This document shows, piece by piece, positions 44,640 through 50,375 of a stretch of 50,375 bases of DNA. The stretch is from NCBI GenBank assembly GCA_016194285.1, contig JACQBZ010000046.1:1-50375 (forward strand), written 5' to 3'. The notes beneath the pieces are model-generated. The model ran no database searches and was not told the origin of the DNA. It saw only the letters and a program-made list of their open reading frames with translations. The DNA is from Nitrospirota bacterium (GTDB taxonomy: Bacteria > Nitrospirota > Nitrospiria > JACQBZ01). A program made the position numbers and the translations under genes. The number at the start of each line of letters is the position of its first letter. Position 1 is the stretch's first letter.

Positions 44640-45881
44640 ATGAAATACTGGACGTCCATATCGTTTATCCTCCTGCTCGTCACGCCGGCGCTTGCGGAGG
44701 AGGTTGCACTGCACGGCTTCGTCCAGGGAAATTATGCCGCGCGGATCACCGGAGAAGAACTTTCGGGACCGGAGGGCGGGGATTTTCTTTTAGGCGAGGA
44801 GCGGCTTCAGCTCAAACTGGCGGTCTCTTCGCAAGGAGCAGGTTTTTTCCTTAAGACCGACTTCTTTCGGGACGCCGTCTCCCGTACAACTGACACGGAT
44901 CTGCGGGAGGCGTACCTCGATTATGGCACCGGCGCGCTTGATCTTCGCATCGGACGCCAGATCATCACCTGGGGAGTGGGGGATCTGGTCTTCATCAATG
45001 ACATCTTCCCGAAGGACTATGCGGCCTTCTTTTCCGGAAGACCACTTGAGTATCTGAAGATTGGTTCGGATGCCATGAAGGTGAATCTCTTCGCTGATCT
45101 CATCTCGGCCGAGCTGGTGGTGATCCCCTTTTTTCAGTCGGATAATCTTCCTCCCAGCCAGAGGTTCTTTATGTTTGATCCATTCCCCGGTGTTCAACGC
45201 ACGACCGAGGAGCCTCGGGCCGAGCTTGGGAACACCGAGTTGGCGCTGAGACTTTATCGGAGCCTTTCCGGCTTTGACGCCGCTGTCTATGCCTATAAGG
45301 GCTTTTTAAAAACACCGAGCATGAGGCCTGATGATCCCGTTTCGCCCATCCAAGTCACGCTATTCTTTCCACGGCTGGCCGTGTACGGGGCCAGTGCTCA
45401 GGGAAACGCCCTGGGTGGCGTGGTCAGCATAGAGGCCGGCTATTACGATTCCCTAGACGACCGATCCGGGCGCGACCCTGCGATTCCCAATTCCATGGTC
45501 AAGTATCTGGCAGGCTATCAGCGGCAGCTCTGGACGGATTTTACCGCCGGTCTCCAGTACTATGGCGAATATCTCATCGACTATGGACCATACCGGGATA
45601 CACTGCCACTTGGCTTTCCCGCTCAGGACCGGCTGCGGCAGCTTCTGACGGTGCGTCTCACACAGCTTTTCCTCTACCAGACCTTGAGGCTTTCTTTCTT
45701 CGCCTTTTACAGCCCGACGGATCAGGATTACTATTTTATTCCCGAGGTGCGATACAGCTTCACGGACGCCTTGTGGGGCGCGGTCGGGGCGAATATCTTC
45801 GGGGGAGAGAAGGAGACCACCTTCTTCGGACAACTGGATAAGAACGACAATCTCTATGTCACGATGCGCTACGAATTTTAA
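44640..45881 (+). CDS. Outer-membrane β-barrel protein (DUF1302-like)
   Basis: 413 residues from ATG 44640; GTG 44625 adds five residues ahead of the same signal peptide (cleavage after PALA). The mature protein alternates polar and hydrophobic residues in many strands (for example LREAYLDYGTGALDLRIGRQ then IITWGVGDLVFINDIFPKDY) and ends in Phe (VTMRYEF), as outer-membrane barrels do. It resembles DUF1302/alginate-export-like porins found with MMPL-LolA pairs. Likely gives the exit or entry route through the outer membrane. It overlaps the methyltransferase start by 26 bp. Confidence 0.8.
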   Translation: MKYWTSISFILLLVTPALAEEVALHGFVQGNYAARITGEELSGPEGGDFLLGEERLQLKLAVSSQGAGFFLKTDFFRDAVSRTTDTDLREAYLDYGTGALDLRIGRQIITWGVGDLVFINDIFPKDYAAFFSGRPLEYLKIGSDAMKVNLFADLISAELVVIPFFQSDNLPPSQRFFMFDPFPGVQRTTEEPRAELGNTELALRLYRSLSGFDAAVYAYKGFLKTPSMRPDDPVSPIQVTLFFPRLAVYGASAQGNALGGVVSIEAGYYDSLDDRSGRDPAIPNSMVKYLAGYQRQLWTDFTAGLQYYGEYLIDYGPYRDTLPLGFPAQDRLRQLLTVRLTQLFLYQTLRLSFFAFYSPTDQDYYFIPEVRYSFTDALWGAVGANIFGGEKETTFFGQLDKNDNLYVTMRYEF

Positions 45882-46563
45882 GGACCTGGCTTCCAGCTAC
45901 GACGCCTGGTATCGGACGCCGCTGGGCGCGGCGGCGCATGCATTGGAGTCCGATGCGATCTTCGCCCTGGCCGAGGTCAAGACGGGCGAGCGGGTTCTGG
46001 ACGTCGGCTGCGGAACAGGGATTTATACCCTTGAGCTGGCTCGAAGGGACGTTCATGTCGTCGGTGTGGACCCCTCGATGGAGATGATCCTGATTGCACG
46101 GGAAAAGGTTCGGCAGGCTGGGCTTAAGGGCTACGTCATCTGCGGATCCGCCGAGGCCCTTCCTTTCCGGCCGGAGCGGTTCGATCTGGCATTGGCGGTT
46201 ACCTCCCTCTGCTTTGTCGGCCGACCGGATCGGGCCGTCGAAGAGATGCACCGGGTCCTAAAATCGGACGGCCGGATTGTCGTCGGAGAGCTCAACCGCT
46301 TCAGCCTCTGGGCCTTGCTGAGAAGGCTCAAAGGGCTCTTCATGGATACGATTTACAACCGGGCCCATTTCTGGAGCCGGCGGGAACTGGAGCGGTTACT
46401 GCGACAAAGTGGATTTCATCCGAGTGCCATACGCACACTCCTTTACTTTCCACCGGTTCCTTTTCGGACTTTTTTGAAAAGCTATCTCTTCTTTGAGGTG
46501 GTGATCAAAAAGATGCTGCCCGGTACGGGCGCGTTCCTGGCCATCAAGGCCGAACGGAGGTAA
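45856..46563 (+). CDS. SAM-dependent methyltransferase (class I)
   Basis: 235 residues with a class I methyltransferase fold: motif I VLDVGCGTGIYTLELA, acidic motif II end VVGVDPSMEM, and motif IV-like RFDLALAVTSLCFVGRP, all of the UbiE/Methyltransf_11 type. The C-terminal part has hydrophobic helices (FRTFLKSYLFFEVVIKK) that could bind a membrane-associated or lipophilic substrate. ATG 45856 lies within the end of the barrel gene; no strong ribosome-binding site is seen, so it may depend on coupling. Substrate unknown. Confidence 0.85.
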   Translation: MSRCATNFKDLASSYDAWYRTPLGAAAHALESDAIFALAEVKTGERVLDVGCGTGIYTLELARRDVHVVGVDPSMEMILIAREKVRQAGLKGYVICGSAEALPFRPERFDLALAVTSLCFVGRPDRAVEEMHRVLKSDGRIVVGELNRFSLWALLRRLKGLFMDTIYNRAHFWSRRELERLLRQSGFHPSAIRTLLYFPPVPFRTFLKSYLFFEVVIKKMLPGTGAFLAIKAERR

Positions 46564-46565
46564 TC

Positions 46566-47720
46566 ATGGCCAGCAAAACGATTCTCATCTTGGGCGGCGG
46601 GATCGGCGGACATGTGGCCGCCAATGTCCTGCGCAAACAGATTGCCCGTGATCACCGGGTGATCCTCGTGGATCGAAAACGGGAGTATGTCTTCTCCCCT
46701 TCTCTCTTGTGGCTCATGGTGGGCCAAAGGAGGCTGGAGCAAATCTACCGGCCGCTCGATCTTCTTTCGCAAAAGGGGATCGAGGTCATTCAGGCCGAAG
46801 TCACAAAGATTGCTCTCGCGACGCGTACGGTGGTGGCCGGCGATCGAAACCTGGCGGGCGATTATCTCATTATCAGCCTGGGGGCCGAACTGGCTCCCGA
46901 GACCGTTCCGGGTTTGCGGGAGGGAGCACACATCTTCTACGAACCGTCCGGCGCGGAAAAATTATGGGAGGCGGTTCGGGAATTTTCGGGGGGTCGGGTA
47001 GTCTTGTTGATCGCGGCAACGCCGTTTAAATGCCCCGCCGCCCCTTATGAGGCCGCGATGCTCCTTTCGGATTATTTCAGGAAACGGGGAATTCGTGAAG
47101 AGGTTGACCTTTCGATCTACACCCCGGAGCCGCTCCCCATGCCCGTTGCCGGGCCGGCCGTCGGAAATGCCGTAAAAGGGATGGTGGAAGCGAAAGGTAT
47201 CGGCTTTCATTCTCAGATGAAGATTGCATCGGTGGATGCGGCGTTGAAGGAGTTGGTTTTCGAAAACGGTCGACGTGTCGGTTACGATCTTCTGATCGCA
47301 ATCCCGCCTCACCGGGCGCCGCAGGTGGTCAGAAACTCGGGCCTGCTGGCCGAATCGGGATGGATCCCGGTGGATGCGCACACACTCAAGACCCGATATG
47401 AGGGGATCTATGCGATCGGGGACATCACCACGATCATGCTGCCTGTTGGGAAACCACTTCCCAAGGCCGGCGTCTTCGCCCATTATGAAGCCGAGGCCGT
47501 TGCAAAGAACATCGCCGCCGAGCTTGAAGGGAATAAACCAACTCATGTCTTCAATGGCCAGGGATACTGCTTCCTGGAGATGGGCGGCAGCCGTGCCGGC
47601 TTTGCCGGTGGCAACTTCTACGCCGCGCCGGAACCCCGCATTAAATTGCGAAGGCCGGGCTATCACTGGCACTGGGGAAAGATCCTGTTTGAAAAATGGT
47701 GGCTGAGGCATTGGTTTTGA
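46566..47720 (+). CDS. SQR-like FAD/NAD(P)-dependent oxidoreductase
   Basis: 384-residue flavoprotein of the sulfide:quinone reductase/NDH-2-like group. The FAD-binding LILGGGIGGHVAANVLRK opens it; the SQR-like PFKCPAAPYEAA block carries a Cys that in SQR and flavocytochrome c sulfide dehydrogenases joins sulfur chemistry; GIYAIGDITTI binds the second FAD part. The C-terminal tail (WHWGKILFEKWWLRHWF) is aromatic and could attach to the membrane. Only two or so Cys are present, fewer than the three of classical SQR, so the substrate may not be sulfide. It begins 2 bp after the methyltransferase stop and ends the operon. Confidence 0.85.
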   Translation: MASKTILILGGGIGGHVAANVLRKQIARDHRVILVDRKREYVFSPSLLWLMVGQRRLEQIYRPLDLLSQKGIEVIQAEVTKIALATRTVVAGDRNLAGDYLIISLGAELAPETVPGLREGAHIFYEPSGAEKLWEAVREFSGGRVVLLIAATPFKCPAAPYEAAMLLSDYFRKRGIREEVDLSIYTPEPLPMPVAGPAVGNAVKGMVEAKGIGFHSQMKIASVDAALKELVFENGRRVGYDLLIAIPPHRAPQVVRNSGLLAESGWIPVDAHTLKTRYEGIYAIGDITTIMLPVGKPLPKAGVFAHYEAEAVAKNIAAELEGNKPTHVFNGQGYCFLEMGGSRAGFAGGNFYAAPEPRIKLRRPGYHWHWGKILFEKWWLRHWF

Positions 47721-47753
47721 GAAGTTAGATTCCTCCATCGATCTAGACCGGAT

Positions 47754-47783
47754 TTGACATCCCGCTTTTAAACTTCTTATACT
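47754..47783 (+). promoter_or_regulatory. Promoter of the ABC-F gene
   Basis: TTGACA (47754-47759), 18 bp spacer, TATACT (47778-47783). Predicted +1 near 47790, 29 nt before the ATG. Its TTGACATCCC and TATACTG are the same as in the promoter at 1884. Confidence 0.7.
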
Positions 47784-47818
47784 GAAAAGATTATGGACCG
47801 GACCCAAAAGGTAACCCA

Positions 47819-49807
47819 ATGATATCGATTCAACAGGTCTCAAAACGTTTCGGCGGACGGGTGCTTTTCAAGGAGGCCTCGCTCCGCATCGGCATCGAGG
47901 ACCGCGTGGCGCTGGTCGGGCCGAACGGGGCCGGAAAGACGACGCTGATCGAGATGATCGCGGGCCGGGTTGCACCCGACGGCGGGACGATCGCGATCAA
48001 CAAGAAGGCCGTGATCGGCTACCTGACTCAGGAGTTGGAGGCCCATCAGGGCAAAACCGTATTGGAAGAAGTCTTGTCCGGCGGCGCCGATGTTTCCTCC
48101 ATCGAGCATCATATGCGCCTTTTGGAAGAAGAGATTGCAACGGTTCCGGCCGAGGCGGCCGAGGAACTGCTCGCCCATTACGGTGAACTTCAGTCGAAGT
48201 ACGAGCACCTCGGCGGTTATTCGCTCGAGGCCCGTGCCCGGGAGATCCTCTTCGGGCTTGGTTTCAAGGAAAAACATCTCTCGCGGCCGATGGAGGAGCT
48301 CTCGGGCGGCTGGCGGATGCGGGCCGCCCTCGCGCGATTGCTTCTGTCCGGTCCGGACCTCCTGCTTCTGGACGAGCCGACGAACCATCTCGATCTGGAA
48401 TCGGTCATCTGGCTGGAGGGATTCCTGGCCGACTACGCCGGCGCCATTCTGCTGATCTCCCACGACCGGAATTTCATGAACCGCCTGGCCAGCCGCGTTG
48501 TCGAACTGGACCGACAGCAGCTCATCGCCTACACTGGAAATTACGACCAGTTCGTCATCGCCAAGGCACAGGCACAGGAAATTCTCGAGGCGACCGCCAA
48601 GAACCAGCAGAAAAAAATCGACCAGACCCAGGCCTTCATCGACCGTTTCCGGTATCAGGCCACGAAGGCCCGACAGGTCCAGAGCCGGATCAAGATGTTG
48701 GATAAGATGGACAAGGTCGAGACGGCCCCGGAGCAAAAACGCGTCCGGTTCTCATTTCCGGAACCTCCGCGAAGCGGAGAGTCGGTGATCCGATTGATCG
48801 ACGTGGACAAATCCTACGACGGGAACCCGATCTACCGCGGGTTGAACGTTGAACTGCGCCGCGGAGAGCGCATCGCCCTGGTCGGCCCGAACGGGGCCGG
48901 AAAATCCACGCTGCTTAAACTCCTGGCCGGCGTTCTTCCATTTGAAAAGGGGGAGCGCCGATTGGGTCACAACGTCACCCTGGCCTACTATGCGCAGCAT
49001 CAGCTCGAACTTTTGAGCCCGGACAACACCGTTCTGGATGAAATCACCGACGCCGCGCCGCTGGAAGAGCAGTCTTTTCTCCGCGCGATCCTGGGACGAT
49101 TCCTGTTTTCCGGCGACGATGCGAAGAAGAAAGTGGCCGTCCTCTCCGGCGGGGAGAAAAGCCGTCTGGCGTTGGCCAAGATGCTGATCCGTCCGGCGAA
49201 TCTTCTCTTGATGGATGAACCGACGAACCATCTGGACATTCCGTCCCGCGACGTCCTGGAAGAGGCCCTCGGCGGCTATTCCGGGACGATTTGCTTCATC
49301 ACGCACGACCGGCATTTTATCCGGTCGGTCGCAAACAAGATCATCGATGTTCGAAACGGCGAAGCGACGCCCTATGTAGGAGATTACGACTACTATCTCT
49401 ATAAAAAAGGGATGGCGGTCGGGGCGGAATTGAAACCCGCGCAGACGGAAGGAACGTCTCCATTGAGCGGTACGAATCAACAGGCCGCCGTCTCAAAATC
49501 CCCACCCGCAAAGCCGCGAAAGACAAAGGAACAGAAACGGGTCGAGGCCGAGGCGCGAAATCGATTGTACCGGGAAAAAAATCCGTTGAAGGAGAAGCTG
49601 TCCCGGATCGAGTCGGAGATCGCGGAGGCCGAAAAGGTCTTCCAAAATCTTACGGCCGCTTTGGCCGATCCGGAATTGTACCGGGACAAGAAACGATTTT
49701 TTGAAACGGTGGACGCCCATGCGCGGGCGCAACGGAAAGTTGAGGAGTTAACGGCCGAGTGGGAACAACTGTCGGCCGAGGCCGAAAAATCTTCTACAAC
49801 CTTCTAA
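47819..49807 (+). CDS. ABC-F family ATPase (Uup/YheS-like)
   Basis: 662-residue protein with two ABC ATPase domains in tandem and no membrane segment. Domain 1: Walker [10 protein letters not shown], signature LSGGWRMR, Walker [16 protein letters not shown]. Domain 2: [35 protein letters not shown]. The inter-domain linker is the P-site-tRNA-interaction motif region of ABC-F proteins, and the C-terminal ~130 residues form a basic, charged coiled coil as in Uup. ABC-F proteins act on the ribosome in translation or antibiotic protection; which here cannot be told. The 3' end overlaps the convergent small gene by 14 bp. Confidence 0.95.
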   Translation: MISIQQVSKRFGGRVLFKEASLRIGIEDRVALVGPNGAGKTTLIEMIAGRVAPDGGTIAINKKAVIGYLTQELEAHQGKTVLEEVLSGGADVSSIEHHMRLLEEEIATVPAEAAEELLAHYGELQSKYEHLGGYSLEARAREILFGLGFKEKHLSRPMEELSGGWRMRAALARLLLSGPDLLLLDEPTNHLDLESVIWLEGFLADYAGAILLISHDRNFMNRLASRVVELDRQQLIAYTGNYDQFVIAKAQAQEILEATAKNQQKKIDQTQAFIDRFRYQATKARQVQSRIKMLDKMDKVETAPEQKRVRFSFPEPPRSGESVIRLIDVDKSYDGNPIYRGLNVELRRGERIALVGPNGAGKSTLLKLLAGVLPFEKGERRLGHNVTLAYYAQHQLELLSPDNTVLDEITDAAPLEEQSFLRAILGRFLFSGDDAKKKVAVLSGGEKSRLALAKMLIRPANLLLMDEPTNHLDIPSRDVLEEALGGYSGTICFITHDRHFIRSVANKIIDVRNGEATPYVGDYDYYLYKKGMAVGAELKPAQTEGTSPLSGTNQQAAVSKSPPAKPRKTKEQKRVEAEARNRLYREKNPLKEKLSRIESEIAEAEKVFQNLTAALADPELYRDKKRFFETVDAHARAQRKVEELTAEWEQLSAEAEKSSTTF

Positions 49808-50171
49808 ACAACGCGACCAAATCGCTGAAGCCGGATGCTTTCAGACGGCCTTCCGTCATCAGCCGGGAGGCCTCTGCCTTGATCGCCGCTCGTTTCGGAT
49901 CTTTTGATCCCAGCCGGTGATGCCCGGCTGCGATCCGGAGCGCTTCGTTGAAATCTTTCTCAAGTTTGTCCTTCACGATCGCGTTTTTTTCAAGCCGCGG
50001 TAGAAGCGAAGACCATATCTGCCGGAGCTGTTCGGAAAACTGATCCGGCGTGAATTGCTCCACCGCCTTCTCACCGGCGGCCGGTTGAAGCGACTTCCAT
50101 AACAAGGTATAGAACCGCGTGAGCTCCGCGGCCAGTTCCAAAAAGATTTTTTCTTTGCCCATCGGGTCCAT
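49794..50171 (-). CDS. Helical hypothetical protein after a transketolase subunit
   Basis: 125 residues from ATG 50171, whose A is shared with the TGA of the upstream transketolase gene (TGATG), so it is translationally coupled to it. The product is highly α-helical ([20 protein letters not shown], and basic [14 protein letters not shown] near the C-terminus) and soluble. I do not recognise a family. The coupling suggests a function alongside the transketolase subunit. TTG 50174 in the same frame is not needed. It converges with the ABC-F gene and overlaps its end by 14 bp. Confidence 0.7.
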   Translation of the reverse strand: MDPMGKEKIFLELAAELTRFYTLLWKSLQPAAGEKAVEQFTPDQFSEQLRQIWSSLLPRLEKNAIVKDKLEKDFNEALRIAAGHHRLGSKDPKRAAIKAEASRLMTEGRLKASGFSDLVALFRRL

Positions 50172-50374
50172 CAACAGACGGTCTCGATCGCCTCGACGAT
50201 GGCCTTCGCGGTGAGGCCGTATCGCTCGAACAACTGGGCCGGCGTTCCCGACTCGGCATACGTGTTCTTGAGTCCCACAAACTCCATCGGAACGGGATGA
50301 TTCTGGACGACCACCTGGGCGACCCGGCTGCCCAGACCGCCGTCAATCAGGTGTTCTTCCGCCGTGACGATCGC
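50171..50374 (-). CDS. Transketolase C-terminal subunit, 3' end only
   Basis: 68 codons of the 3' end are inside the window; the 5' part lies beyond 50375. The reading AIVTAEEHLIDGGLGSRVAQ, then VPMEFVGLKNTYAESGTPAQ and LFERYGLTAKAIVEAIETVC, matches the C-terminal domain of transketolase-like proteins. The GLKNTYAESG segment is that of the split, separately encoded C-terminal subunit rather than the one-chain enzyme, but the N-terminal half is not seen, so this is an inference. Its stop overlaps the following gene's ATG. Confidence 0.85.
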   Translation of the reverse strand, partial: AIVTAEEHLIDGGLGSRVAQVVVQNHPVPMEFVGLKNTYAESGTPAQLFERYGLTAKAIVEAIETVC

Positions 50375-50375
50375 G

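Overview
The window is chromosomal DNA from a GC-rich, Gram-negative bacterium that makes isoprenoids by the MEP route. The gene set (glycogen synthase, GalT and several GH57 enzymes together; uppS-cdsA-dxr-rseP-ispG-proS; gltB-gltD; β-barrel and lipoprotein genes) resembles Nitrospirota or a related phylum. That placement is an inference from gene content, not a phylogeny.

Layout. 1-1325: 3' part of a GH57 glucan branching enzyme. 1320-4300: an accessory island, partly AT-rich. It holds a two-gene toxin-antitoxin-like pair (DUF5647 plus YgiT-type zinc finger), the two ends of a decayed type IIG restriction-modification gene on either side of a PD-(D/E)XK nuclease-like gene, and a REP-associated tyrosine transposase (RAYT) among palindromic repeats. 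One repeat pair lies in frame inside the RAYT gene. 4301-11282 (minus strand): α-glucan block glgA, galT and two GH57 enzymes. 11346-14465 (minus): apt, a primary-like sigma factor, acylphosphatase, tRNA-Pro(CGG) and alanine dehydrogenase. 14581-15624: mtnA. 15657-18093 (minus): a PaaK-like adenylating enzyme coupled to a binding-protein-fold protein without a signal peptide. 18200-20957 (minus): an SDR, a patatin-like lipoprotein, a small protein and a secreted small protein.

21401-27800 (minus): the operon uppS-cdsA-dxr-rseP-ispG-proS covers undecaprenyl diphosphate, CDP-diacylglycerol and two MEP steps, the site-2 protease, and a prolyl-tRNA synthetase lacking the usual editing insertion. 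27945-33945 (minus): glutamate synthase gltB-gltD with a clear terminator. 34085-40896: single genes (MacB/FtsX-type permease, GNAT, zinc-ribbon protein, six-PAS hybrid histidine kinase, YggX-like protein, molybdopterin oxidoreductase). 41145-47720: a compact six-gene operon behind a strong promoter and a candidate operator: ArsR regulator, MMPL/RND transporter, LolA-like protein, outer-membrane β-barrel, SAM methyltransferase and an SQR-like flavoprotein. This is the best candidate in the window for an undescribed system, probably moving or modifying a hydrophobic or sulfur-related compound. 47819-50374: an ABC-F ATPase, a small helical protein and the 3' end of a transketolase C-terminal subunit.

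Promoters of the TTGACA/TATAAT type with 17-18 bp spacing can be read at many genes. At three of them (mtnA, gltB, molybdopterin oxidoreductase) the predicted +1 falls on or within 2 nt of the start codon, which suggests leaderless mRNAs. Short GC-rich repeats (GGCGTRAGG type) lie in or at the ends of several genes and supply the stop codons of ald and ispG.
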